This document shows positions 19,391-28,303 of a stretch of DNA of 64,000 nt, in pieces (the first letter of the stretch is position 1; each line of letters starts with the position of its first letter). A program made the position numbers and the translations under genes. The notes below the pieces were generated by a model. That model saw only the letters and a program-made list of their open reading frames with translations. It was not told where the DNA came from and did no database searches. Source of the stretch: DASQEH01 sp038237745 (GTDB taxonomy: Bacteria; Actinomycetota; Actinomycetes; Propionibacteriales; Nocardioidaceae). Location of the stretch: the NCBI GenBank assembly GCA_038237745.1, contig JBBRYJ010000006.1, positions 1 through 64,000 on the forward strand. The letters are read 5' to 3'.

Positions 19391-20694
19391 GGGTGGCGGA
19401 GCCATCCTTCGGATGTCAGGACAACCATTAGTTCGTCGAGACAAGATGCTATGTCTCTATGGCTTGTGTCAATTCGTACGGCGTCGTGCGGTTCCTCGTA
19501 TGGGGACGAAATCCCGGTGAAGTCGGGGATCTCGCCCGCCCTGGCCTTGGCGTACAGGCCCTTGCGGTCACGTCTCTCACACTCCTCGAGCGGCGTGGAA
19601 ACATGCACGAGCACGAAACCGCCACCCGCCCCCTCGACCATCCGGCGCACCTCGGCCCGGGTCGAGGCGAACGGCGCGATCGGCGAGCAGATGGCGAGTC
19701 CGCCGTGACGCGAGATCTCCGCCGCCACGAATCCGATCCTCAGGATGTTCGTCTCCCGATCCTCACGGCTGAACCCCAGGCCCTTCGAGAGATGGTGGCG
19801 CACCACATCGCCGTCCAATGACGTGACAGTGCGATCCCCGCGTTCGAGGACTACGTCGACGAGCGCGCGAGCCAGCGTCGACTTGCCCGAGCCGGACAAT
19901 CCGGTGAAGAACACCACGACGCCCTGCTGGTCGCGTGGAGGTCGGTCCTTCGTCACGATCGCCGCGATGGAGCCGGGAAGGTCGCCGACTGGGTCGTCAG
20001 ACAGCGTCAGTGTCGAGTCCGCGTAGGCCTTGGCAACGCTGCTGAGCAGCCAGTGGTTCGGTGATTTCCAGGTCCCGTGCGGACCTGTCCAGCCGTGGTC
20101 CGCCGCCGCCACCGACGCAACGACAGCATGTGGGTGCACGAGCTGGGCGGCCAGGCTGGCAGCACGGACGAGGGCCGGCCCGGAGACGCCTTGCGGCATG
20201 CCCTCTCCCACGCAAGCCAACAGGAGGGGCTTCAGACCGGACTCCGCAGCTGCCCGGGTGACGCCGGCGATGTCCTTCTCGGTTAGTGGACGGGTGACGG
20301 GCACGGCGAGAAGGCTGTCGGCGGGGTGGGAGGCATGCACCTCGTCCGGTGAGAGGTGCAGTCGTCGAAACGGCCCGAACTCGTTGTGTGCCAACCGTTC
20401 GACCGAACCGACCAGCCCCACGCGGCCGCCGGGGCTCTCCCAGGTACCGGCGAAGGTGAGACGCGCGAGCGGAGCGCCTTCGGGGTCGACGAGGTCGAGC
20501 TTGCCGGCTTCTGTCGCGAGTTGGGCGGTCTCGGGTGAGACAAGAAGAGTGACGGGCGCGGCGTCACCTGCATCGCCGGGGTCGACGAATCCGCTGAGCG
20601 GCGGAGAGAAGGCCGCAGTGGTGAGCAGGTCGAGGTCGTCGAGCTCTCGCTGCGTGGGGGTCCACTGCGCGATCGACTCGCGGCGTTCGAACAC
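19387..20694 (-). CDS. cysC: APS kinase fused to degenerate ATP-sulfurylase-like domain
   Basis: The C-terminal ~190 residues are a complete adenylyl-sulfate kinase: P-loop FFTGLSGSGKST (~262), LDGDVVRHHLSKGLGFS, and SPIAPFASTRAEVR, making PAPS from APS. The N-terminal ~240 residues have the layout of ATP sulfurylase (REL..L..L....F.PL.GF, a PUA-like domain, then a Rossmann-like part), but the catalytic QTRNPxHxxH motif is replaced by PVTRPLTEKDIAG. It is therefore unlikely to be a working sulfurylase, and real CysDN is encoded downstream. GTG 20694 is the only plausible start; ATGA overlap leads to tauE. Confidence 0.88.
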   Translation of the reverse strand: MFERRESIAQWTPTQRELDDLDLLTTAAFSPPLSGFVDPGDAGDAAPVTLLVSPETAQLATEAGKLDLVDPEGAPLARLTFAGTWESPGGRVGLVGSVERLAHNEFGPFRRLHLSPDEVHASHPADSLLAVPVTRPLTEKDIAGVTRAAAESGLKPLLLACVGEGMPQGVSGPALVRAASLAAQLVHPHAVVASVAAADHGWTGPHGTWKSPNHWLLSSVAKAYADSTLTLSDDPVGDLPGSIAAIVTKDRPPRDQQGVVVFFTGLSGSGKSTLARALVDVVLERGDRTVTSLDGDVVRHHLSKGLGFSREDRETNILRIGFVAAEISRHGGLAICSPIAPFASTRAEVRRMVEGAGGGFVLVHVSTPLEECERRDRKGLYAKARAGEIPDFTGISSPYEEPHDAVRIDTSHRDIASCLDELMVVLTSEGWLRHP

Positions 20695-20815
20695 GAGGGT
20701 GATTGTGCCATCTCGGGCCGTCGGGGACCGCGGGTTCCGCAGAGACCGACGAACGGACAGGCGGGCCGAGCCGAAGGTATCTCTGGTGCGACCAGGGCGG
20801 GTACCGTCTCGACTC

Positions 20816-21778
20816 GTGGCCGCACCTGAGATCCTCGTCGACGTCGTACGCTCCGGTTTCGTCGAGGGGCATCATCGTGGGTCCGTGGTGTGTCTGGATG
20901 CCGACGGGAACGTCGACCTGGCCATCGGCGAGGTCGAGGCGCCTATCTATCCTCGGTCTTGCAACAAACCGATACAGGCCGTCGCCATGCTGCGACTCGG
21001 ACTCGCGCTGGAGGGCCAGCTGTTGGCGCTGGCAGCCGCCAGCCACTCGGGCGAGACCTTCCACGTGGACGGCGTCCGCAAGATCCTGGCCGGCGCCGGC
21101 CTCTCGGAGTCGGCGCTCCGAACTCCTCCCGACTACCCGCTCGATGCCGAGGCGCGGGCCGACTTCATCAGAAGCGGCCGAGCCGAGTCGCCGATCGCGA
21201 TGAACTGCTCGGGCAAGCACGCCGCGATGCTCGCCACCTGTGCGTTCAACGGCTGGCCGACAGAGAGCTATCTCGAACCTGAACACCCGCTGCAGGCTGC
21301 GCTGGCGCTGACCTTCTCGGAGCTGACAGGCGAACGGGTCGAGTCGGTCGGGGTCGACGGGTGCGGGGCTCCGCTCTTCTCCTCGTCTCTCACCGGCCTG
21401 GCGCGCGCTTTCCGTGCCCTGGTCACGGCTCCCGAAGCGAGCGCTGAGATCCGGGTGGCACAGGCAGTCGCCTCCTTTCCTGAGTACGCATCGGGAAGCC
21501 GACGCGACGAGGCAGCCCTCCTGCGGGCGATCCCCGGTGCGCTCGCCAAGGCCGGAGCCGAAGCGTGCTACGCGTTGGCGCTTCCCGACGGCCGTGCCGT
21601 CGCACTCAAGATCGACGACGGGTCGTCTCGGGCTCGACCGGTCGTCATGGCCGAGGTGCTGCGCAGGTTGGGCGTCGATCGCGAACCCGGTGTCGACACG
21701 GACGCCCTCAACGCGACCGGGGTGGCTGTGCTCCTCGGAGGCGGTGACGCCGTTGGCGAGCTCCGGCCTGCTTTCTGA
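20816..21778 (+). CDS. asparaginase II-family protein
   Basis: This 320-residue protein belongs to the L-asparaginase II (PF06089) family: VVRSGFVEGHHRGSVV at the start, SCNKPIQAVAML (~50), SHSGETFHVDGV, NCSGKHAAMLATC (~130) and VDGCGAPLF. Members hydrolyse L-asparagine, though many are uncharacterised. GTG 20816 is chosen because homology begins there and TACCGT lies 8 nt upstream; open sequence before it is the shadow of the divergent APS kinase gene. Confidence 0.88.
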   Translation: MAAPEILVDVVRSGFVEGHHRGSVVCLDADGNVDLAIGEVEAPIYPRSCNKPIQAVAMLRLGLALEGQLLALAAASHSGETFHVDGVRKILAGAGLSESALRTPPDYPLDAEARADFIRSGRAESPIAMNCSGKHAAMLATCAFNGWPTESYLEPEHPLQAALALTFSELTGERVESVGVDGCGAPLFSSSLTGLARAFRALVTAPEASAEIRVAQAVASFPEYASGSRRDEAALLRAIPGALAKAGAEACYALALPDGRAVALKIDDGSSRARPVVMAEVLRRLGVDREPGVDTDALNATGVAVLLGGGDAVGELRPAF

Positions 21779-21819
21779 TGGGATCTGGCCTCCGCAGCAC
21801 ACGACTGAGCGCGCGGGTT

Positions 21820-21854
21820 CTTGCAATCCGCTTGCACCTGCTTGCTCCTGCAAG
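21820..21854 (+). promoter_or_regulatory. probable operator: three CTTGC direct repeats plus inverted GCAAG
   Basis: CTTGC occurs at 21820, 21831 and 21841, spaced 11 and 10 nt, followed by GCAAG at 21850. The last CTTGC and GCAAG form CTTGC-tcct-GCAAG. Three sites on one face of the helix, 13 nt before the ATG of the XRE regulator, are an obvious autoregulation site for that protein. It overlaps the probable promoter. Confidence 0.7.
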
Positions 21855-21866
21855 CACTATGGAAGC

Positions 21867-22331
21867 ATGGAGACCCACACGATCCGGTCCACTGAGGCTC
21901 GACCTGCCACGCGGCCGCGGAAGGTCGGCTCGTCAGCCCGGGCGGGCACCGCGAGGGTGAGCCGCAGGGCCCAGAGCCTCGGAGACTACCTACGCGACCA
22001 GCGCCGGGGCGCCCAGCTCACCTTGCGTCAGCTGGCCGCCCAGGCGGGCGTATCGAACCCCTACCTGAGTCAGATCGAACGGGGGCTGCGCAGACCGTCC
22101 ACCGACGTCCTACAACAGCTGGCCAAGGCGCTACGGATATCGGCCGAGACGCTGTACGTGCGAGCGGGCATCCTCGACCCGGCCGAGCTGGGGGAGTTCT
22201 CGGTACAGCGAGCTGTGCTCGGAGACCCAGCGCTCAGTGAGCGCCAACGTCAGGTGCTGCTGGACATCTACGCCTCGTTTCGTCGCGAGAACGACGCCGC
22301 GGCGTTCGTGGGGGCCTCGCCGACCGGTTAG
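21867..22331 (+). CDS. XRE-family transcriptional regulator (Rv0474-like)
   Basis: The 154-residue protein has a basic, disordered first 30 residues, then a Cro/C1 helix-turn-helix (~38-95: LRQLAAQAGVSNPYLSQIE, RRPSTDVLQQLAKALRIS) and a helical tail (LSERQRQVLLDIYASFRREN). ATG 21867 is the first in-frame Met after the operator repeats; no proper SD is present, so it is likely leaderless. Rv0474 and the DUF2516 gene Rv0476 flank hbhA in Mycobacterium; here DUF2516 follows directly and hbhA is absent. Confidence 0.88.
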   Translation: METHTIRSTEARPATRPRKVGSSARAGTARVSRRAQSLGDYLRDQRRGAQLTLRQLAAQAGVSNPYLSQIERGLRRPSTDVLQQLAKALRISAETLYVRAGILDPAELGEFSVQRAVLGDPALSERQRQVLLDIYASFRRENDAAAFVGASPTG

Positions 22332-22340
22332 GCTTGCGAG

Positions 22341-22649
22341 GTGATGGTGGCCTTGGGCGGCTCGGTGGTCTTCGAGATCGAGAGCCAGATCTACTTCGCC
22401 ATCTGGTCGGTGCTGCTTGTGGTGAAGCTGTTCGCACTCCTTGACGCCGCTCTTCGCCCCAATCAGCTCTTCGTCGCTGCAGACAAGCAGACGAAGCTGC
22501 TCTGGATGGCGATGCTAGGCGTGACCCTGCTGCTTCACGTCTTCGACAATCGCACAGGGTTCGGGCTGCTCAGCCTGATCGGTGCGGTCGTCGCGCTGGT
22601 CTACCTGGCCGACGTGCGGCCCGTGTTGCGGTCGATGCAGCGGCGCTGA
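22341..22649 (+). CDS. DUF2516 small membrane protein
   Basis: The 102-residue protein has about three hydrophobic segments: IYFAIWSVLLVVKLFALLDA, LLWMAMLGVTLLLHVF and LLSLIGAVVALVYLADV, and ends in VRPVLRSMQRR. DUF2516 has no known function. TAGGCT (22329-22334) overlaps the upstream stop and lies 6 nt before GTG 22341, so it may have its own leaderless transcript; GTG and ATG alternate at 22341/22344. Confidence 0.85.
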   Translation: MMVALGGSVVFEIESQIYFAIWSVLLVVKLFALLDAALRPNQLFVAADKQTKLLWMAMLGVTLLLHVFDNRTGFGLLSLIGAVVALVYLADVRPVLRSMQRR

Positions 22650-22666
22650 CAGCGCTTCACCCGGCT

Positions 22667-23446
22667 GTGCCTTTCGTCCGCGGTCCCGACGGCCCCATCG
22701 AGTGCCTGGTGACGGGATCTGGCGAACCGGTGACGCTCTTCGCTCACGGGTTCGCGGGCTCGATTGACGAGACTCGCCCGTTCGGCTCCGGAGTTCTCGG
22801 GAGTCGTGTCTTCTTCCATTTCAGAGGACACGGTAAGACCGGCGCGGCACACCCGACCTGGACGTACGGGGATCTGGAGGCGGAGCTGACATCGGTCAGA
22901 CGCGAGTATGGGGCTCGGCGTGGCCTTGGTGTCTCCCTCGGTGCCGCGGCGCTGCTGCGCTCAGCCGTGGACCACCACGACGACTACGAGCGCCTGGTCG
23001 TGATTCTGCCGCCGGCGATCGACGCGCCGCGGAACGGCCGAGCCGTCGACCGGGTGCAGGCGATGGCCGAGCGGGCTGCCCGTGGCGACGTCGAGGGCTT
23101 GACCGGTCTGCTGCTAGCCGAGCAGCCTGTCGAGGTGCGGACGCGGCGCGTCGTGCAGATCTGGGCACGAGCACAGGCCCAGCGGCTGTCGGGCGAAGGC
23201 CTGCGTGACGTGATCCAGAAGATTCCGGCGCTGTTCCCGCTTGACGACCGGTCCCTGCTGGCCGCAGTGACCTGCCCCGTACTCGTGATCGGCCAGGAGG
23301 ATGACGAGGCGCACCCGAGCCGGGTCGTCTCCGAGCTCGCCGAGGCGCTGCCAGACGCCAGGGCAGAGGTCTTCGCACCCGGTGGTGTCCTGTGGCGCCA
23401 TCGCGGAGCCGTTCGGACGCTTGTCAGCTCGTTTCTCAACGGCTGA
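22667..23446 (+). CDS. alpha/beta hydrolase
   Basis: The 259-residue protein has the alpha/beta-hydrolase order: oxyanion region FAHGFAGS (~25), a FHFRGHGKTG strand, nucleophile elbow GLGVSLGAAALL (Ser ~87), LVIGQEDDEAHP with the likely acid, and a C-terminal WRHRGAVR with the likely His. The substrate is unknown. GTG 22667 follows DUF2516 by 17 nt, so they could be cotranscribed. Confidence 0.82.
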   Translation: MPFVRGPDGPIECLVTGSGEPVTLFAHGFAGSIDETRPFGSGVLGSRVFFHFRGHGKTGAAHPTWTYGDLEAELTSVRREYGARRGLGVSLGAAALLRSAVDHHDDYERLVVILPPAIDAPRNGRAVDRVQAMAERAARGDVEGLTGLLLAEQPVEVRTRRVVQIWARAQAQRLSGEGLRDVIQKIPALFPLDDRSLLAAVTCPVLVIGQEDDEAHPSRVVSELAEALPDARAEVFAPGGVLWRHRGAVRTLVSSFLNG

Positions 23447-23491
23447 GCCGAGACCGCTGAGGCAAGCCGAGCGGCTGAGAGGGTAGCCGCC

Positions 23492-23995
23492 ATGGACCTG
23501 AGCATCGAGCGTGGCGACATCACGAGGCAACGCGTGGATTCCATCGTGAACGCCGCCAACCGGGCCATGCGGGGTGGTGGCGGCGTCGACGGGGCCATCC
23601 ACCGTGCCGGCGGACCGGCTGTGCTTGGGGACTGCATCGCACGCTTCCCGCGCGGCCTCCCGACCGGACAGGCCGGCTGGACGACAGGTGGAGCGCTTCC
23701 GGCTCGCTGGGTCATCCATGTCGTCGGCCCGAACTATGCCGGCGGTGAGACCGATCGAACGCTCCTGACCTCGTGCTATGCCAACGCCCTGGGCGTCGCC
23801 GACGAGCTGGGGGCCGCCTCGGTCGCGTTCCCGCTCGTATCGGCAGGTGTCTACGGATGGCCGCTGGCGGACGCCGCATCCGCAGCGGTCGAGACCCTGC
23901 GCCAGACGGCGACGCAGGTTGCCGACGTGCGCCTGATGGCGTACAGCGAGATGGTCTACAACGCTCTCGGAAACGCGATGGAGCGCGAGGGCTGA
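23492..23995 (+). CDS. macro-domain ADP-ribose / O-acetyl-ADP-ribose hydrolase
   Basis: The 167-residue protein is one macro domain: IERGDITRQRVDSIVNAANR with the ADP-ribose-binding NAAN, MRGGGGVDGAIHRAGG, and VAFPLVSAGVYGWPL. Bacterial members of the MacroD class remove ADP-ribose from proteins or deacetylate O-acetyl-ADP-ribose. It is convergent with typA, with stops 3 nt apart. No sirtuin or ADP-ribosyltransferase gene is nearby to name its substrate. Confidence 0.92.
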   Translation: MDLSIERGDITRQRVDSIVNAANRAMRGGGGVDGAIHRAGGPAVLGDCIARFPRGLPTGQAGWTTGGALPARWVIHVVGPNYAGGETDRTLLTSCYANALGVADELGAASVAFPLVSAGVYGWPLADAASAAVETLRQTATQVADVRLMAYSEMVYNALGNAMEREG

Positions 23996-23998
23996 CCG

Positions 23999-25897
23999 TC
24001 AGTTGCGCCGCGAGCGGGCCAGGGCGCGCCCCCGCACGGTCTGGTCCAGGATCACCTTGCGGAGCCGGACGGCGTCGGGCGTCACCTCGACGCACTCGTC
24101 CTCGCGGCAGAACTCCAGCGACTGCTCGAGCGAGAGCCGACGTGGCGGTACAAGCCGCTCGAGCTCGTCCGCGGTCGCTGACCGGACGTTGGTCAGCTTC
24201 TTCTCCTTGGTGATGTTGACGTCCATGTCGTCGGACCGGCTGTTCTCACCGATGAGCATCCCCTCGTACACCTCGGTGCCTGGCTCGACGAAGAGGCTGC
24301 CCCGCTCCTGCAGGTTGAACATGGCGTACGACGTCGCCACGCCGGTGCGGTCGGCGACCAACGAACCGGAGGGGCGGGTGCGGAGGTCGCCGAACCACGG
24401 CTCGTAGCCCTCGAAAACGTGGTTGGCGATGCCCGTACCGCGTGTGTCGGTCATGAAGTCGGTCCGGAAGCCGATGAGCCCGCGGGCCGGCACGAGGAAC
24501 TCCATCCGGACCCATCCGGTGCCGTGGTTGATCATCTGCTCCATTCGGCCCTTGCGTATCGCCAACAGCTGGGTGACCGTGCCGAGGTAGTCCTCTGGGC
24601 AGTCGATCGTCAGGCGTTCCACCGGCTCGTGCAGCTTGCCGTCGATCTCCCTCGTCACCACCTGCGGCTTGCCGACCGTGAGCTCGTACCCCTCGCGTCG
24701 CATCTGCTCGACCAGGATCGCAAGGGCCAGCTCGCCGCGTCCTTGTACCTCCCAGGTGTCCGGCCGCTCCGTCTCCAGCACCCTGATCGAGACGTTGCCG
24801 ACCAGCTCGCGGTCGAGCCGGTCCCTGACCAGGCGGGCGGTTACCTTGGTGCCCTTCGACCGCCCCGCCAGCGGAGACGTGTTGATGCCGAGCGTCATGG
24901 AGATTGCGGGCTCGTCGACGGTGATCAGAGGAAGCGCTACGGCGTCGTCGGGGTCGGCCAGGGTCTCTCCGATGTTGATCTCCGGGATTCCCGCAACCGC
25001 GATGATGTCGCCCGGACCGGCCGACGACCCGGGCACCCTCTCCAGCGCCTCTGTAACCAGCAGCTCGGTGATCTTGACGTTGCGCCGAGAGCCGTCGCGC
25101 CTGAGCCATGCGACGTTCTGCCCCTTCCGGAGCGTGCCCTCGTGAACCCGACATAATGCCAGCCGGCCGAGGAACGGTGACGCGTCGAGGTTCGTCACCT
25201 GAGCCTGGAGAGGCGCCCCCTCGGTGTACACCGGCGGGGGAACCGTATCGATGATCGTCGCGAACAGCGCCTCGAGGTCGTCGCCTTCGGGAAACTCGCC
25301 GTCCACTGGTTGGGTCAAAGAGGCGCGGCCTGCCTTGGCCGAGGCGTAGACCACCGGGAAGTCGAGCGAGTCCTCCGCCGAGTCGGAGTCGAGCAGGTCG
25401 AGGAACAGCTCGTACGTCTCGTCGACCACATCCGCGATCCGGGCGTCGGGACGGTCCACCTTGTTGACGACGAGGACCACCGGAAGCTTCCGTGCGAGCG
25501 CCTTGCGCAGGACAAACCGGGTCTGCGGCAGTGGTCCTTCCGAAGCGTCGACGAGGAGCACCACTCCGTCGACCATGGACAGGCCGCGCTCCACCTCGCC
25601 GCCGAAGTCGGCGTGGCCGGGAGTGTCGATGATGTTGATGGTCACCGGCCCCTTCGTCGCAGCCGCTCCTGCGTAGTGCACGGCCGTGTTCTTGGCGAGA
25701 ATGGTGATGCCCTTCTCGCGCTCGAGGTCACCCGAGTCCATCACGCGCACGTTGATGTCGGCACCCACCCGAAACGCCCCCGACTGCCAGAGCATGGCGT
25801 CGACGAGCGTGGTCTTGCCGTGGTCGACGTGGGCCACGATGGCGACATTGCGAAGATCGTCTCGAGTCGCCGTGGGGAGGACGGTCAGTGCAGGCAT
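23999..25897 (-). CDS. typA: translational GTPase TypA/BipA
   Basis: BipA is a ribosome-associated GTPase acting in 50S assembly and stress. The 632-residue protein has G1 AHVDHGKTTLVD (~21), the switch region EREKGITI, G3 DTPGHADFGGE, G4 NKVDRPDA, then EF-G-like domains and the BipA-specific C-terminus (GTEVYEGMLIGENSR, TKEKKLTNVR). Length is usual. It is monocistronic and divergent from mshA. Confidence 0.96.
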   Translation of the reverse strand: MPALTVLPTATRDDLRNVAIVAHVDHGKTTLVDAMLWQSGAFRVGADINVRVMDSGDLEREKGITILAKNTAVHYAGAAATKGPVTINIIDTPGHADFGGEVERGLSMVDGVVLLVDASEGPLPQTRFVLRKALARKLPVVLVVNKVDRPDARIADVVDETYELFLDLLDSDSAEDSLDFPVVYASAKAGRASLTQPVDGEFPEGDDLEALFATIIDTVPPPVYTEGAPLQAQVTNLDASPFLGRLALCRVHEGTLRKGQNVAWLRRDGSRRNVKITELLVTEALERVPGSSAGPGDIIAVAGIPEINIGETLADPDDAVALPLITVDEPAISMTLGINTSPLAGRSKGTKVTARLVRDRLDRELVGNVSIRVLETERPDTWEVQGRGELALAILVEQMRREGYELTVGKPQVVTREIDGKLHEPVERLTIDCPEDYLGTVTQLLAIRKGRMEQMINHGTGWVRMEFLVPARGLIGFRTDFMTDTRGTGIANHVFEGYEPWFGDLRTRPSGSLVADRTGVATSYAMFNLQERGSLFVEPGTEVYEGMLIGENSRSDDMDVNITKEKKLTNVRSATADELERLVPPRRLSLEQSLEFCREDECVEVTPDAVRLRKVILDQTVRGRALARSRRN

Positions 25898-26100
25898 GGC
25901 GGAGCAAAGGTCCTGTCAGTGGGGTAGGTCGCACGAGCGGCGCGCAGGAGAAGTCTAACGGGGTAGCGACCGCCGGGGGGCATTCGCGATGACAGCCAGC
26001 GTGTGGCTGCGGTGCCGGTGACGTCCGGCGTTCGGCTCGCGGGCGCTGATGAAATGCGGAAGACTCGGCGGTTGTTGACGCTTCACGGAGGTGCACAGCG

Positions 26101-27420
26101 GTGAGGTTACGAGCAGTACGCGCAGACGAGCCGGTCGCGGCTGTCTCGGCGCGACCGCTGCACCGGGTGGCGATGTTGAGCGTCCACACCTCCCCTCTCG
26201 ACCAGCCGGGCACGGGCGATGCCGGCGGTATGAACGTGTACATGGTCGAGCTGTCCCGTCAGCTCGCCGCCGCTGGCATCGAGGTGGAGATCTTCACCCG
26301 GGCCACCTCTCGTGACCTGCCTCCCCTGCTCGAGATGGCGCCGGGCATCACGGTGAGACATGTCATCGCAGGCCCGCTCGAGGGGCTGACGAAGGACGAG
26401 CTGCCCGGCCAGCTGTGCACCTTCGCTCGCGAGGTAATGCGTACGGAAGCGACGTTCGCACCCGGCTACTACGACGTCATCCATTCGCACTACTGGTTGT
26501 CCGGTCAGATAGGAGCGCTCGCCCGGGACCGCTGGGGCGTTCCGCTGGTGCACTCGATGCACACCATGGCAAAGGTCAAGAACCACTCACTGGCCGCTGG
26601 TGACGCGGCGGAGCCCGCCGCTCGTGTCATCGGCGAGGAGCAGGTGGTCGAGGCGGCTGACCTCATCGTCGCCAACACGGCTGAGGAGGCACGTCAGCTC
26701 GTCGACCTGTATGACGCCGACCCGAGCCGGCTGCGGGTCATCAAGCCGGGTGTCAACCTCGATGTTTTCAAGCCTGGCGACAAACGGCGGGCCCGTACCC
26801 GCCTCGGGCTGCCTCCCGATGCGTTGGTGGTGATGTTCGCCGGGCGGATCCAACCGCTCAAGGCGCCTGACGTCGTGATCCAGGCGGCGGCCGAGCTGGT
26901 CGCGCGCCAGCCCACTCTTCGGCGGCGGCTGGTCGTGCCCGTCATCGGTGGCCCGTCCGGCAGCGGGCTCGACACCCCGCGAAGGCTTGTCGAGATGGCT
27001 GCCTCGCTCGGAGTCGGTGACCTGGTTCGGTTCGTCTCGCCCGTCGAGCAGTCGCGTCTCGTCGACTACTACCGAGCAGCCTCGTTGGTGGTCGTGCCGT
27101 CATACAACGAGTCCTTCGGCCTCGTCGCCATCGAGGCACAGGCATGCGGTACCCCGGTGGTCGCGTCGAATGTCGGCGGCCTGCCCACCGCGGTCCTCGA
27201 CAAGGTGACAGGTGTCCTTGTGGACGGCCACGATCCCCGTCACTATGCGGATGTGATCGGGCGCCTGCTCGACGACGAGCAGACCAGGGCCCGGATGTCG
27301 GCAGCGGGCGCCCGACACGCGCGCCAGTTCGGCTGGGTCGTCACGGCACGGCGCACCCTCGACGCGTACGTCGTAGCCGCTGACGCGATGCGCGCCGACG
27401 TGCTGGCCATCGCCAAGTGA
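26101..27420 (+). CDS. mshA: D-inositol-3-phosphate glycosyltransferase MshA
   Basis: MshA joins UDP-GlcNAc to inositol-3-phosphate in the first step of mycothiol synthesis. The 439-residue GT-B protein has HTSPLDQPGTGDAGGMNVY (~35), the donor-site region MFAGRIQPLKAPDV, SYNESFGLVAIEAQACGTP (~335) and the ending NVGGLPTAV. GTG 26101 follows GGAGG. The first 20 residues are variable, so a later start is possible. The GTGA overlap with the YbjN gene and the mshA-YbjN-gpm-senX3-regX3 order match Rv0486-Rv0491. Confidence 0.95.
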   Translation: MRLRAVRADEPVAAVSARPLHRVAMLSVHTSPLDQPGTGDAGGMNVYMVELSRQLAAAGIEVEIFTRATSRDLPPLLEMAPGITVRHVIAGPLEGLTKDELPGQLCTFAREVMRTEATFAPGYYDVIHSHYWLSGQIGALARDRWGVPLVHSMHTMAKVKNHSLAAGDAAEPAARVIGEEQVVEAADLIVANTAEEARQLVDLYDADPSRLRVIKPGVNLDVFKPGDKRRARTRLGLPPDALVVMFAGRIQPLKAPDVVIQAAAELVARQPTLRRRLVVPVIGGPSGSGLDTPRRLVEMAASLGVGDLVRFVSPVEQSRLVDYYRAASLVVVPSYNESFGLVAIEAQACGTPVVASNVGGLPTAVLDKVTGVLVDGHDPRHYADVIGRLLDDEQTRARMSAAGARHARQFGWVVTARRTLDAYVVAADAMRADVLAIAK

Positions 27421-27950
27421 CGTACACGCTCCAAGACTCGCGATTCCATGCCGTCGCCACCGTCAGGGCGTCGCTGGCCGAATGCGGTCTCGCGGCCGCC
27501 GAACCTGACGACGGCGTCTTCCTGGTGGAGCTACCGGGTGAGCGCCGCCTCTCGACGCCATGTCGTCTTGTGGTGGGCGACTACACGCTCGCGGTGCAGG
27601 CTTTCGTCTGCCGAAAGCCCGACGAGAACCACGCCGAGGTCTACCGCTGGCTGTTGAGCCGCAACACCAGCCTGTACGGAGTCGCGTTCGCGCTCAACGG
27701 CACCGGCGATATCTATCTCACCGGCCGCCTACCCCTCGCCGCCGTGAACACGACCGAGGTGGACCGCATGCTGGGTGCCGTCCTGGCGTGCTCTGACGAG
27801 TCCTTCAACACCATCCTCGGACTCGGCTTCGCATCGTCGATCCGCAGGGAGTGGGAGTGGAGGGTCGGCAACGGCGAGTCGACCCGCAATCTCGAGGCGT
27901 TCCGGGGATGGCTCGAGCACGGCGAGATGCCGGCGGGCGAGCACGGGTGA
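27417..27950 (+). CDS. YbjN-domain protein
   Basis: The 177-residue protein is a YbjN (type III secretion chaperone-like fold) protein: VGDYTLAVQAFVCRKPDENHAEVYRW begins its core, followed by LYGVAFALNGTGDIYL. The function is unclear; the Mycobacterium counterpart is Rv0487. GTG 27417 overlaps the mshA stop by 4 nt, so it is translated with mshA and may act in mycothiol or stress physiology, though nothing direct shows this. Confidence 0.87.
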   Translation: MTYTLQDSRFHAVATVRASLAECGLAAAEPDDGVFLVELPGERRLSTPCRLVVGDYTLAVQAFVCRKPDENHAEVYRWLLSRNTSLYGVAFALNGTGDIYLTGRLPLAAVNTTEVDRMLGAVLACSDESFNTILGLGFASSIRREWEWRVGNGESTRNLEAFRGWLEHGEMPAGEHG

Positions 27951-28001
27951 CACGGGGGTGCGACGCGCGACTCGGGGTGTCGAGCGTCACGTCGCTAAGG
28001 C

Positions 28002-28030
28002 TTGGAACTGTCAGGCCCTCTGCCTACTCT
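28002..28030 (+). promoter_or_regulatory. sigma-70-type promoter for the small HTH-like gene
   Basis: TTGGAA (28002-28007) and TACTCT (28025-28030) are separated by 17 nt, a good housekeeping promoter. Transcription should begin near 28037, at the start of an inverted repeat. Confidence 0.6.
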
Positions 28031-28036
28031 GTAAGA

Positions 28037-28062
28037 GGTAAGACGTGATCTTGTATCTTACC
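28037..28062 (+). promoter_or_regulatory. inverted repeat at predicted transcription start
   Basis: GGTAAGA-N12-TCTTACC, extendable to GAGG/CCTC with a bulge, lies immediately after the -10 box and about 50 nt before the ATG of a 55-aa HTH-like protein. It could be an operator or a 5'-UTR hairpin. Confidence 0.5.
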
Positions 28063-28114
28063 CTCCACCATCACATCAGGCGCCCCGTGAACAGGGCGTA
28101 GAGACGAGGAAGAC

Positions 28115-28282
28115 ATGTTCAGCGCAGTGGACGTCGCGCGCGAGATCGGCGTGTCCAGGCGAGCCGCGGCCCGGGAGTCAGTTGTCTCCTCCGCCATCCG
28201 CCTGGCAAACCGCGAGCGGCGGATCCAACGTCGCAGGAGGCGAGTCGAGGAACGACTTGCCGGGCAGAGCTTCGACAGCTGA
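28115..28282 (+). CDS. small basic HTH-like protein, 55 aa
   Basis: ATG 28115 is preceded by a strong GAGGAAG. The peptide starts MFSAVDVAREIGVSRRAAA, which has the spacing of a helix-turn-helix, then a very basic helix (ANRERRIQRRRRRVEERL). It looks like a minimal DNA- or RNA-binding protein. A good promoter and an inverted repeat lie upstream and a terminator follows, so this is a complete one-gene unit between YbjN and gpmA. I do not recognise a named family. Confidence 0.65.
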   Translation: MFSAVDVAREIGVSRRAAARESVVSSAIRLANRERRIQRRRRRVEERLAGQSFDS

Positions 28283-28303
28283 ACCTGCTCGACAGACAGC
28301 ACT

